The notes beneath the pieces are model-generated. The model had not been told where the DNA came from and searched no databases. It saw only the letters and a program-made list of their open reading frames with translations. Shown piece by piece: positions 1 to 8,060 of a stretch of DNA of 40,160 bases. Position 1 is the first letter of the stretch. Every line of letters starts with the position of its first letter. The stretch comes from Streptomyces sp. A0642 (GTDB lineage: Bacteria; Actinomycetota; Actinomycetes; Streptomycetales; Streptomycetaceae), in assembly GCF_004795105.1 (NCBI RefSeq), contig NZ_SSBL01000043.1, positions 1 through 40,160 on the forward strand. The letters are read 5' to 3'. The position numbers were made by a program, and so were the translations under genes.

Positions 1-21
1 CCGTCGGAGCCGGCCGGCCGG

Positions 22-642
22 CTACCGGGTGGCCGTGTACGCGTCCAGCCAGGCCGGGAACTCCGTGAGGGACGTCAGGATGACGTCCGCGCCCGCCGCG
101 CGCAGTTCCGCCTCGTCGCACGGGCCCGTCGTCACGCCGACCGAGAAGGCGTTCGCCGCCCGGGCGCCGCGGACGTCGCCCGTGTGGTCGCCGACGTACA
201 CCGACGCCCCGTGCTCGCGCAGCGCCTCCGCCTTCGCCTCGGCCCACAGATCGCCGACGATCACATCGGGTTCGATGCCGAGGTGGGCCAGGTGGAGCTT
301 CGCGTTCGGTTCGTACTTGGCGGTGACGACCATCGTCCGGCCGCCCAGCGCGCGTATCGCCTCGACCGACTCGCGGGCCCCGGGCATCGCGAGCGAGGGT
401 GCGATCGCGTACGTGGGATAGATCGCCCGGTAGCGGTGCGCGATCGCGGCCACGTCGGCGGCCGGGAACCAGTGCGCGATCTCCTGCTCCAGCGGCGGGC
501 CGAGGCGGCTCACCACCAGATCGGTGTCGATGAACGCGCCGGTCTCGGCCGAGAGGGCCCGGAAGGCGGCCGCGATGCCGGGCCGGGAGTCGATGAGCGT
601 CATGTCCAGGTCGAAGCCGACCGTCAGTGCGTGGGAAGCCAT
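22..642 (-). CDS. HAD-superfamily hydrolase (phosphoglycolate phosphatase-like)
   Basis: A 206-residue HAD-fold hydrolase, probably acting on a small phosphorylated metabolite in the cytosol. Motif I is FDLDMTLID with the nucleophile and acid Asp11 and Asp13. Motif II is VVTAK (Thr107), a conserved Lys lies near 115, and motif III is GDHTGD (about 151-156). The insert between motifs I and II fits the alpha-helical C1 cap of phosphoglycolate phosphatase and beta-phosphoglucomutase relatives. The start chosen is ATG at 642 (MASHAL), because family members begin a few residues before motif I. An in-frame ATG at 651 is also possible; upstream codons to 723 give an unlikely Cys/Gly/Arg-rich extension. 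It is transcribed divergently from the iron transporter. The substrate cannot be deduced. Confidence 0.85.
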   Translation of the reverse strand: MASHALTVGFDLDMTLIDSRPGIAAAFRALSAETGAFIDTDLVVSRLGPPLEQEIAHWFPAADVAAIAHRYRAIYPTYAIAPSLAMPGARESVEAIRALGGRTMVVTAKYEPNAKLHLAHLGIEPDVIVGDLWAEAKAEALREHGASVYVGDHTGDVRGARAANAFSVGVTTGPCDEAELRAAGADVILTSLTEFPAWLDAYTATR

Positions 643-715
643 GGCGTCCATTGTGCCCAGCCCGCACCCGCCCCCGGTACACCGCCGGAAGGCCCCGCAC
701 CGGCCACCCTTAGAC

Positions 716-734
716 TTAGCCAAGCCTTACTTTG
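716..734 (+). promoter_or_regulatory. Iron-box-like site (DmdR/IdeR type) upstream of the siderophore importer
   Basis: TTAGCCAAGCCTTACTTTG matches the actinobacterial DtxR-family iron box (TTAGGTTAGGCTAACCTAA) at about 11 of 19 positions, including TTAG, AG, CT and AC. It lies in an unusually AT-rich patch (about 709-750) and 47-65 bp before the permease start. Location in front of siderophore-uptake genes supports iron repression, but the match is imperfect. Confidence 0.4.
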
Positions 735-780
735 CTTCGCTTTGTCTTGCCTGTCGCTCGTCGCTCGCTGATTGGGTCCG

Positions 781-1791
781 ATGCCAGCCGCCGCTCCACG
801 CCGCTCCAGACGCGCTCTCGCGACGGCGGCGGCCGTTGTGGCGCTGCTGATCGCGGTCCTGCTCAGCCTCGCCGTCGGGGCGCGCTCCATACCCCCGTCC
901 GAGGTGGTCGACGCCCTGCTCCACGGCGGGCACTCCGACGCCGCCGAGGTCATCCGGAACATGCGGGTGCCCCGCACCCTGATCGGCCTGATGGTCGGCG
1001 CCTCCCTCGCCCTCGCCGGCACGGTGCTCCAGGGCATCACCCGCAACCCCATCGCCGACCCCGGCATCCTCGGCATCAGCCAGGGGGCCTCGGTCGGGGT
1101 GGTGCTGGCCATCGCCTACGCGGGCGTCCACACGCTCACCGGGTACGTCTGGTTCGCCTTCGCCGGAGCGGCCGTCGCCTCCGTCGCCGTGTACGCCATC
1201 GCGTCGAGCGGGCGCGGCGGTGCGACGCCGGTGAAGCTCGCGCTCGGCGGCGCCGCGATCAACGCGCTGCTCGTCTCCGTCACCATGGCCGTGCTGACCA
1301 CGAAGGCGTCCGCACTGGACGAGTTCCGGTTCTGGCAGGTCGGTTCGATCGCCGGCCGCGAGGCCGAGGTGGCCCAGCAGATCTGGCCGTTCCTGCTGCT
1401 CGGCACGGTCCTCGTGCTCTGCGTCGCCCGCGGCCTCGACGCGCTCGCGCTCGGCGAGGACATGGCGAAGGGCCTCGGGCAGAAGATCGCGACCGTACGG
1501 ATCGTGGGCGGCATCGGCGCCACCGTGCTCACCGGCGCCGGGGTCGCCGCGGCCGGTCCGATCGCGTTCATCGGTCTGGCCGTACCGCACATCGCCCGCG
1601 CCCTCGTCGGCAGCGACCACCGCTGGGTGCTCCCGATGGCCGCCCTGACCGGACCCGTGATGCTGCTCGTCTCCGACGTCATCGGCCGGATCCTCTTCCC
1701 GCCGAGCGAGGTGCCCGCCGGTGTCATGACGGCCCTGATCGGGGTGCCTTTCCTGGTCACGCTGGTGCGCCGGAAGGCGGTGCCCGCATGA
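781..1791 (+). CDS. Iron-siderophore ABC transporter permease, FecCD family (first subunit)
   Basis: A 336-residue polytopic membrane protein of the BtuC/FecCD family, one half of a ferric-siderophore importer channel. Hydrophobic segments run through the whole protein after a basic N-terminus. Family hallmarks are the RVPRTLIGLMVGA stretch near residue 65, the GTVLQGITRNPIADPGILGISQGA stretch in shortened form around 82-105, and GLAVPHIARAL near 264, the loop that docks with the ATPase. ATG at 781 is preferred over TTG at 772. No clear ribosome binding site is visible, so a leaderless or weakly led start is possible. The stop overlaps the next start (ATGA), indicating translational coupling. 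Confidence 0.93.
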   Translation: MPAAAPRRSRRALATAAAVVALLIAVLLSLAVGARSIPPSEVVDALLHGGHSDAAEVIRNMRVPRTLIGLMVGASLALAGTVLQGITRNPIADPGILGISQGASVGVVLAIAYAGVHTLTGYVWFAFAGAAVASVAVYAIASSGRGGATPVKLALGGAAINALLVSVTMAVLTTKASALDEFRFWQVGSIAGREAEVAQQIWPFLLLGTVLVLCVARGLDALALGEDMAKGLGQKIATVRIVGGIGATVLTGAGVAAAGPIAFIGLAVPHIARALVGSDHRWVLPMAALTGPVMLLVSDVIGRILFPPSEVPAGVMTALIGVPFLVTLVRRKAVPA

Positions 1792-2861
1792 GCGCCCCGA
1801 CGACCGCCGTGCGGCCCGCCGGATACAGCCTCGTGACGATCGGGGCGCGCGGCCGGTTCCTGCTCCACCGCCGGGCCGCGGTCGTCGCCGCCTCACTCGT
1901 CGTGCTGCTGGCCGCCGTCTGCCTCGCCTACCTCTGCGTCGGGGAAAGCTTCGTCGCCCCCTCCGAGGTCCTGAACGTCGTCCTGGGGCGGCCGTCCTCC
2001 GCCGAACTCGTCGTGGGCACCCTGCGGCTGCCGCGCATGGTCGTCGGACTCCTCGTCGGCCTCGCCTTCGGGATCGCCGGCGCGCTGATCCAGACCGTGG
2101 CCCGCAACCCCCTCGCGAGCCCCGACATCATCGGCATCAGCCAGGGCGCCGGCGCGCTCACGGTCGGCGCGATGACGTTCGGCATCACGTCGTACACCGT
2201 GCTGCCGTACCTGTCGGTGATCGGCGGGGTCGCCGCCGCCGCGCTCGTCTACGCCTTCGCGTGGCGCGGCGGGCTGCACGCCACCCGCTTCGTCCTCATC
2301 GGCCTCGCCTTCGCTATCGCGCTGCGCTCGGTCACCACCCTGTTCCTGACCAAGGGCGACTACCTCGTCGCCCAGCAGGCCCAGATCTGGATGACCGGCT
2401 CGCTCAACGGCCGCGGCTACGACGAGGCCGCACCCCTCGGCTGGACCCTGCTGATCCTGCTGCCCGGCATCCTGTGGGCCGCCCGCGCCCGGCGGTCCGT
2501 ATCCCTGGACGACGACACGGCGACCGCCCTCGGGGTCCGGCTCGGACGGGTACGGCTGGGGCTCGTCGCGCTCGGCGTGGTCCTCGCGTCCGTGGCCACG
2601 GGGACGGCCGGACCGGTCGACTTCGTCGCGCTGCTCGCCCCGCAGATCGCCCGCCGCATGACCCGCACCGCGCAGATCCCGCTGCTCTGCTCGGCGCTGC
2701 TCGGCGCGGTGATCGTCGTCTTCGCGGACCTGCTGGCCCGCAGGCTGTTCTCCCCCACCGAACTGCCGGTGGGCGTCCTGACGGCGGCGGTCGGCGCCCC
2801 GTACCTGATCTGGCTGATCATCCGCGGTCACGGTGGCCGCCGCTCGGGAGGCAACGCATGA
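1788..2861 (+). CDS. Iron-siderophore ABC transporter permease, FecCD family (second subunit)
   Basis: A 357-residue FecCD-family membrane protein that would pair with the preceding permease to form the siderophore channel. It carries LRLPRMVVGLLVGLAFG, IQTVARNPLASPDIIGIS and, near its C-terminal third, a diverged ATPase-docking loop (FVALLAPQIARRMTR). The usual GxxVPH is replaced by LLAPQ, which is common in the second subunit of such pairs. The start ATG at 1788 overlaps the upstream stop (ATGA), and its own stop overlaps the ATPase start in the same way. A longer reading frame entering from 732 is not coding upstream of 1788. Confidence 0.93.
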   Translation: MSAPTTAVRPAGYSLVTIGARGRFLLHRRAAVVAASLVVLLAAVCLAYLCVGESFVAPSEVLNVVLGRPSSAELVVGTLRLPRMVVGLLVGLAFGIAGALIQTVARNPLASPDIIGISQGAGALTVGAMTFGITSYTVLPYLSVIGGVAAAALVYAFAWRGGLHATRFVLIGLAFAIALRSVTTLFLTKGDYLVAQQAQIWMTGSLNGRGYDEAAPLGWTLLILLPGILWAARARRSVSLDDDTATALGVRLGRVRLGLVALGVVLASVATGTAGPVDFVALLAPQIARRMTRTAQIPLLCSALLGAVIVVFADLLARRLFSPTELPVGVLTAAVGAPYLIWLIIRGHGGRRSGGNA

Positions 2862-3688
2862 CCACGACCCGGCAGGACGCCGCGACCAGCCGGCTCACGG
2901 TGCGCGGACTGACCCTCGCGTACGAGGACCGCACCGTCGTCCACGAACTGGACCTCGCCGTCCCCGACGGGAAGGTGACCGTCATCGTCGGGCCGAACGC
3001 CTGCGGCAAGTCGACGACGCTGCGCGCACTCGGCCGGCTCCTCAAGCCGCGCGGCGGGTCGGTGCTCCTGGACGGCACCGAGCTGTCGAAGATCCCCACG
3101 AAGAAGATCGCCCAGTCCATCGGGCTGCTCCCGCAGACCCCCGTGGCTCCCGAGGCGATCACCGTCTCCGACCTCGTCGCCCGCGGCCGCCAGCCCCACC
3201 AGCACTGGTGGCAGCAGTGGTCCACGGAGGACGAGCGGGCGGTCGCCTCGGCCATGGAACGCACCGACATCACCGCGCTCGCCTCCCGCTCGGTGGACGA
3301 GCTCTCCGGTGGTCAGCGCCAGCGCGTCTGGATCGCGATGGCCCTCGCCCAGGACACCGACCTGCTGCTGCTCGACGAGCCGACCACGTACCTCGACATC
3401 GCCCACCAGGTCGAGGTCCTCGACCTCGTGCGCCGGCTCGCCGCGCCCGCCGCGGACGGCACGCGGGGGCGGACCGTGGTGACCGTGCTGCACGACCTCA
3501 ACCAGGCCGCCCGGTACGCGGACCATCTGGTCGCGATGAAGGCGGGCCGGATCGTCGCCGAGGGGCGCCCGGCGGACGTCGTCACCGCCGACCTCGTCCG
3601 CGAGGTCTTCGGCCTCGACGCGGTGATCGTCCCGGACCCGGTAACGGGCTCCCCCCTCGTCATCCCGGGCCCACCCTGGCAGGCATAA
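2858..3688 (+). CDS. Iron-siderophore ABC transporter ATP-binding protein
   Basis: A 276-residue FecE/FepC-type ATPase that powers the two permeases at the inner membrane face. Walker A is GPNACGKST (about 46-54), the Q-loop lies at LLPQTP, the signature is LSGGQRQRVW (about 148), Walker B is LLLLDEPTTYLD (about 170) and the switch histidine is in VLHDLNQ (about 211). The ATG overlaps the stop of the second permease. No substrate-binding lipoprotein follows: the next 740 bp hold only repeats. The importer must therefore use a binding protein encoded elsewhere. Confidence 0.95.
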   Translation: MTTTRQDAATSRLTVRGLTLAYEDRTVVHELDLAVPDGKVTVIVGPNACGKSTTLRALGRLLKPRGGSVLLDGTELSKIPTKKIAQSIGLLPQTPVAPEAITVSDLVARGRQPHQHWWQQWSTEDERAVASAMERTDITALASRSVDELSGGQRQRVWIAMALAQDTDLLLLDEPTTYLDIAHQVEVLDLVRRLAAPAADGTRGRTVVTVLHDLNQAARYADHLVAMKAGRIVAEGRPADVVTADLVREVFGLDAVIVPDPVTGSPLVIPGPPWQA

Positions 3689-3760
3689 TCCGCCCCTCGC
3701 GGGGTGCGGGGCCCCTGCGGGGGGGGCGGGGCCCTTGCGGAGTGCGGGGCCTTGTCGTGG

Positions 3761-3923
3761 TTGCCCTTTTCCGGGGTGCGGGGTTCCGTCCTCAATCGCC
3801 GGACGGGCTTGGGGTGTGCGGGTCCCCTGCGGGGGGCGGGTCCGTTGCGGGGCGCGGCGCCCTGTTTTCGTTGCCCCTTTTCCGGGGCGGAGGGTTCCGT
3901 CCTCAAGCGCCGGACGGGCTTGG
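3761..3923 (+). repeat. Tandem direct repeat of a ~52 bp unit, period ~110 bp
   Basis: Units at 3761-3812 and 3871-3923 both read TTGCCC(C)TTTTCCGGGG, then a short spacer, then GGTTCCGTCCTCAA and CGCCGGACGGGCTTGG. The second unit merges into the left end of the four-way-junction element. The interval 3689-3892 has no credible gene: it is G-rich simple sequence with reading frames in every phase and no ribosome binding site. Confidence 0.8.
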
Positions 3924-4335
3924 GTGGTGCGGGTGCTCCGCGAGGGTTCGCGCCCGTGTCCGGTGGGTGGGGGTTCGGGGTCCCTCCGGGGCGTCTCCTC
4001 AAACGACGAACGTTCGGCGGGTACGCAGCCGCACCCGGGTCGGTGTTCGTCGTCCTGCGGGGACTCCCCTGCACGCCCCCGAACCCGCCCGCCGTGCGTC
4101 TGCGGCGGTCGTCTCGCCGGTGTGCAGACGCAGACGAGGCCGGGTGGGGGCGTGCAGGGGAGTCCCCGCAGGAAATGGCGTACGACTCGTGTCGTTTTCC
4201 CACCCGCCCGCACATGCCATTTCTGAGGAGTCTCCCCGGAGGGACCCCACCCCCACCCACCGGACAGAGGCGAACACCCGCACAACACCGCGCACCCGCA
4301 CCACCACAGCCCGTCCGGCGCTTGAGGACGGAACC
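3893..4335 (+). repeat. Four-way-junction repeat element, copy 1
   Basis: A 443 bp composite bounded by inverted 28 bp repeats at 3893-3920 and 4308-4335, each itself a CCGTCC...GGACGG hairpin. The inner 270 bp (3978-4247) folds on paper into four contiguous helices. The outer stem pairs 3978-4001 with 4224-4247 (22 of 24). The left hairpin stem pairs 4003-4011 with 4045-4053 (9 of 9). The long middle stem pairs 4056-4080 with 4146-4170 (25 of 25) and continues to a distal stem 4095-4103 with 4124-4132 (9 of 9). The right hairpin stem pairs 4172-4179 with 4216-4223 (8 of 8). Linkers at the junction are 0-2 nt. Each arm of the middle stem contains the palindrome GGGGACTCCCC. It could act as DNA cruciform or as RNA. 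A non-autonomous mobile element is the simplest reading; function is unknown. Confidence 0.85.
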
Positions 4336-4428
4336 GGCGCGCAACGCGGAGCACCCGCACCACCAAGGGAACCCGCACCCCGCAAGGGGACCGCACCCCG
4401 GAAGGGCGGTCCGGCCACGGAGAAGGGG

Positions 4429-5505
4429 TCACCCTCCGCCCGGGCGGGGGCCCCGCGCGCGCCAGACCAGGTACAGCGCCGAGGCGACGGCCGCCCCCCG
4501 GACCACCCACGGCGCCGCGTCGCCGATCGCCGGGCTCATCTGGCCCTCCGCGATGGGCGCGCCCCACCGGCCGTCCATGCGGCCCCACAGCCAGACGAGC
4601 GCGCCCGCCGCGACGACCCCTGGCAGCCCCATGACCGCCCATTTCGCCTCGGCGCGCGAAAGGGTCCGGGAGCTGTACGTGAGCAGCCAGCCGGCCCCCA
4701 GGACCGGCAGGCTCTTCGGGATGTCCATCACCGCACCGGCGACCAGCAGCGCCGCGGCCAGCAGGAGCAGGGGGTGCGAGAAGCCTCGGGTCGCGGGGCC
4801 CTCGCGGCGCCGGCGCAGCCGTGGCAGCCGCCGCCGACGCGGCTCCTCGGCCTCCGCGCCTCCCTCCTCCGCCCCTTCCTCCGCCTCGTCCTCGTCCTCG
4901 TACGCGTCGTCCTCGTACGCGTCCTCGTCGTCCGGCACCGGCGTCGGCGGCCTCAGGACCGCCGGGATCTCCACCCCGCCCCGGAACCCCGGCACGTCGG
5001 TGCCCGCGCCGAATTCGCCGGGGTCGCCGAACCGGCCGGGCCCGACGCTCCACCATTCCGTGTCGTCCGCGGACGTGCCGAGTTCGTCCGAACCCGCCCG
5101 GTGGGGCGGGGACGGCACGGCCGCGGCCCTCGGGGCGGGCTCCGACGCCCCCGACGCCTCCGACGCGCCCTTGCGCGAACCGTCTTTGCGGAGCCTCGTC
5201 CGGCGCGGGCGCGGGATGCCCGCCGCCTGTGCGTCGCCCGCGTCCGGCTCCTGCGGCGGCAAGGGTGTCCCGTCGGCCGACCGGGCCGCGGCCGCGACGA
5301 GTTCGTCGGGGGTGCCGAGCTTCCCGATGATGCGGCGCACCGCCGCCGGCGTGTCCGCGGCCTGCTTCACCCGCTGCCGGTCGATCTCCCCGCGCAACGC
5401 CGAGACGAGCCTCATCCGGGTGCCCGAGGACAGCTGTTGCTGCTGGGCGAGGTCGCCGACCCGGCTCAGGTAGTCGTAGACCAGCTGGTCGCTCTCGATC
5501 CCCAC
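4429..5505 (-). CDS. Putative membrane protein with N-terminal HAAS-like domain
   Basis: A 358-residue protein of unknown function. The N-terminal ~75 residues (YDYLSRVGDLAQ..., LRGEIDRQR, RRIIGKLGTPDELV) resemble the small helical HAAS/DUF1700-type domain found in actinobacterial membrane and signalling proteins. A long Pro/Ala-rich region follows, then a very acidic stretch near 185-215 (EDAYEDDAYEDEDEAEE) and a basic RRRRLPRLRRRR segment. The last ~125 residues contain about four hydrophobic segments, so the N-terminus is probably cytoplasmic and the C-terminus membrane-embedded. The start is ATG at 5505, diverging from the helicase-associated gene with a 75 bp gap. The downstream end abuts repeat element copy 1. 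The domain resemblance is from memory, not a search. Confidence 0.75.
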   Translation of the reverse strand: MGIESDQLVYDYLSRVGDLAQQQQLSSGTRMRLVSALRGEIDRQRVKQAADTPAAVRRIIGKLGTPDELVAAAARSADGTPLPPQEPDAGDAQAAGIPRPRRTRLRKDGSRKGASEASGASEPAPRAAAVPSPPHRAGSDELGTSADDTEWWSVGPGRFGDPGEFGAGTDVPGFRGGVEIPAVLRPPTPVPDDEDAYEDDAYEDEDEAEEGAEEGGAEAEEPRRRRLPRLRRRREGPATRGFSHPLLLLAAALLVAGAVMDIPKSLPVLGAGWLLTYSSRTLSRAEAKWAVMGLPGVVAAGALVWLWGRMDGRWGAPIAEGQMSPAIGDAAPWVVRGAAVASALYLVWRARGPRPGGG

Positions 5506-5580
5506 GCGATGGTTCCCCTCTACGGCCCTGCACCGACGGTAGCGCCCTCGGGGCTGTCCGGAGCGACTACCGTGGGACGG

Positions 5581-8031
5581 ATGGGGATGACCACACCACC
5601 GCGGACGCTCGCCGAGGCTCTGCGCGCCCGGGACGACGAGTCACTGGCCGGGCTGCTGCGTGCCCGGCCGGATCTCCTCTCCCCCGTGCCCGGCGACATC
5701 ACCCAGCTCGCGACGCGCGCCGGCACCCGTGCCTCCGTCGTCCGCGCCCTGGAGCACCTGGACCGCTTCGCCCTGCAGACCGCCGAGGCACTGGCCGTCG
5801 CACCCGACCCCGCCCCGTACGACGTCCTGCTCGGCCTGCTCACGGGTGACGGCCAGGACGACGGACGGCACCGGGGCGACGCGGACGCCGCGATCGTCGC
5901 CGCGCTGCCCGGGGCCCTCGGCACCCTGCGCGAACAGGCCCTCGTCTGGGGCGAGGACGACCGGCTGCGCCTGGTGCGCACCGCCCGCGAACTGCTGTCG
6001 CCCTCTCCGCAGCATCCGTCCCCCACCGGTCTCGGGCCGACCGTCGCCGAGGCCACCGCCGGCATGTCGCCCGGCCGGCTCCAGGAGATCCTTCAGGCCG
6101 CCGGGCTGCCCGCCACCCATGACCCGGTCTCCGCGGTGAGCGCCCTGTCGGCCCTGTTCACCGACCGCGCCCGGATGGGCGAACTCCTCGACACCGCCCC
6201 GGTGGAGGCGCTGGCGGTGCTGGACCGCCTGGTCTGGGGCCCGCCGTACGGCGAGGTGACGCCGAACCCCACACCGCCGGTGAAGTGGCTGCGGGACCGG
6301 GGCCTTCTGCTGCCCGTGTCGACCCGCACCGTCGTCCTGCCGCGCGAGGCCGCGCTCCACCTGCGTGCCGGACGCGCCCACCGTGTGCCCGAACCGCAGC
6401 CGCCGGCCGTCGTCACCGTCGCCGAACGCGATCCACAGGCTGTGGACAGCGCCGCAGCCGGTCAGGCGTTCCTCGCGGTGTCGACCGTCGAGGAGCTGCT
6501 GAAGAGCTGGAACGGCGGTGGCCCCGCCATGCTGCGGGCCGGCGGCCTCAGCGTCCGCGAACTGAAGAAGACCGCCGCCACCCTGGACGTCTCGGAACCC
6601 GTCGCGGCGTTCTGGATCGAACTCGCTTACGCGGCAGGGCTGCTGGCCTCCGACGGCGAGGCGGACGAACGGTACGCGCCGACTCCCGCGTACGACGACT
6701 GGACGGAGCTCCCCGCCCAGGACCGCTGGGTGGAACTCGCCTCCGCCTGGCTCGCGGCCACCCGCACCGCCGGACTCGTCGGCGGCCAGGACGCCAAGGG
6801 CCGGGCCCTGTCCACACTCGGCCCCGAACTCGACCGCTCCGCCGCGCCGGAGGTCCGCCACCGGGTCCTGGCCCTGCTCGCCGCCCTGCCGCCCGGCACC
6901 GCCCCCGACCCCGAGTCCGTGCTCGCCCGGCTCCGCTGGGAGCGCCCGCTGCGCGGCGCCTCCGCGTCCGCCGGGGAGACCACCGACCTGCGGTCCCGGA
7001 TCGCCCTGTGGACGCTGAACGAGTCGGAGCTCCTCGGCATCACCGGCCGCGGCGCCCTCGCCTCCCAGACCCGCGCCCTGCTCTCCGGCGGACCCGCCGA
7101 GGCCGCCGCCCTGCTCGCCCCGCTCATCCCGGAACCCCTCGACCACGTGCTGCTCCAGGCCGACCTGACGGCCGTCGCCCCCGGCCCGCTGGAACGGCCC
7201 CTCGCCGACATGCTCGGCGTCCTCGCGGACATCGAGTCCAAGGGCGGTGCGACGGTCTACCGCTTCACCCCCGGCTCCGTGCGCCGCGCCCTGGACGCCG
7301 GCCAGTCCGCCGCCGACCTGCACGCCTTCCTCGCCGCGCACAGCCGCACGCCGGTGCCGCAGCCCCTCAGCTACCTCATCGACGACGTGGCCCGCCGCCA
7401 CGGCCACCTGCGGATCGGCGCCGCCTCCTCGTACGTACGCTGCGACGACGAGGCCGTCCTCAACGAGATCCTCGCCGACAAGCGCTCCGCGACCCTGCGC
7501 CTGCGGCGGCTCGCCCCGACGGCCCTGGCCGCCCAGATCGACCCGGCGTCCCTCCTCGACGGCCTGCGCGAGATGGGCTACGCGCCCGCCGCGGAGTCCG
7601 CAGACGGAGACGTCCTGATCAGCCGCGCCGGTGCCGTCCGCACGCCGCCCCGCAGCGCCCCCGTCCCCGTACCCGAGGGGCCCCCGGTGCCCGATCCCAC
7701 GCTGCTGGGCGCGGCGGTGCGGGCGATCCGCGCCGGGGACACGGCGGCCACGGTCGTCCACAAGGAGACGGGCCCTTCCACGACCACCGGCGCCCTGCCG
7801 CGTACGACCTCCGCGGAGACCCTGGTCACCGTCCAGGCCGCGGCGATGACGGGCTCCGCGATCTGGATCGGCTACGTGAACGCGGAAGGCGCGGCCAGCC
7901 AGCGGGTGATCGCCCCGGTCCGGGTGGAGGGCGGCTACGTGACGGCGTACGACCACACGGCGGACGAGGTCCGCACGTATCCCCTCCACCGGATCACGGG
8001 CGTGGCAGAACTGGCCGACGACCAGACGTAG
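5581..8031 (+). CDS. Helicase-associated protein with XPB/Ssl2 N-terminal-like domain
   Basis: An 816-residue protein without Walker motifs, of the actinobacterial family encoded beside the XPB helicase. Residues about 525-665 are visibly homologous to residues 8-165 of the XPB protein encoded at 8694. HSRTPVPQPLSYLIDDVARRHG aligns, in shortened form, with YSRYPVPHALLVDIAETMDRYG, and LNEILADKR aligns with LEEILRSKK. The rest is Ala/Leu-rich and probably helical, and early residues hint at a winged-helix segment (ITQLATRAGTRASVVRALEHL). The start ATG is at 5581; ATG 5587 is equally plausible, with GGGA at 5574-5577 as ribosome binding site. It probably acts with XPB in DNA repair, but its biochemical role is not known to me. 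The 662 bp separating it from XPB hold repeat element copy 2. Confidence 0.85.
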   Translation: MGMTTPPRTLAEALRARDDESLAGLLRARPDLLSPVPGDITQLATRAGTRASVVRALEHLDRFALQTAEALAVAPDPAPYDVLLGLLTGDGQDDGRHRGDADAAIVAALPGALGTLREQALVWGEDDRLRLVRTARELLSPSPQHPSPTGLGPTVAEATAGMSPGRLQEILQAAGLPATHDPVSAVSALSALFTDRARMGELLDTAPVEALAVLDRLVWGPPYGEVTPNPTPPVKWLRDRGLLLPVSTRTVVLPREAALHLRAGRAHRVPEPQPPAVVTVAERDPQAVDSAAAGQAFLAVSTVEELLKSWNGGGPAMLRAGGLSVRELKKTAATLDVSEPVAAFWIELAYAAGLLASDGEADERYAPTPAYDDWTELPAQDRWVELASAWLAATRTAGLVGGQDAKGRALSTLGPELDRSAAPEVRHRVLALLAALPPGTAPDPESVLARLRWERPLRGASASAGETTDLRSRIALWTLNESELLGITGRGALASQTRALLSGGPAEAAALLAPLIPEPLDHVLLQADLTAVAPGPLERPLADMLGVLADIESKGGATVYRFTPGSVRRALDAGQSAADLHAFLAAHSRTPVPQPLSYLIDDVARRHGHLRIGAASSYVRCDDEAVLNEILADKRSATLRLRRLAPTALAAQIDPASLLDGLREMGYAPAAESADGDVLISRAGAVRTPPRSAPVPVPEGPPVPDPTLLGAAVRAIRAGDTAATVVHKETGPSTTTGALPRTTSAETLVTVQAAAMTGSAIWIGYVNAEGAASQRVIAPVRVEGGYVTAYDHTADEVRTYPLHRITGVAELADDQT

Positions 8032-8060
8032 CCCTCGGCTGGGCGATGCTCCGGCGCGCC

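Noticed and set aside
1..21. Feature at the left window edge (GCCGGCCGGCCGGC)
   Set aside because: A short GC-rich run just past the end of the HAD gene; it may be part of a terminator but the window starts too close to judge.
3735..4344. Several overlapping open frames on both strands within repeat element copy 1 and the tandem repeat
   Set aside because: They are translations of the palindromic arms and REP-like hairpins (recurring SVLKRRTG and PVRRLRTEP strings), have no ribosome binding site and occur in all phases; the same strings recur at copy 2.
2828..5533. A 901-codon minus-strand frame across the ABC ATPase, repeat and membrane-protein genes
   Set aside because: It runs antisense or out of frame through well-supported genes and a repeat; its composition is low-complexity Gly/Arg.
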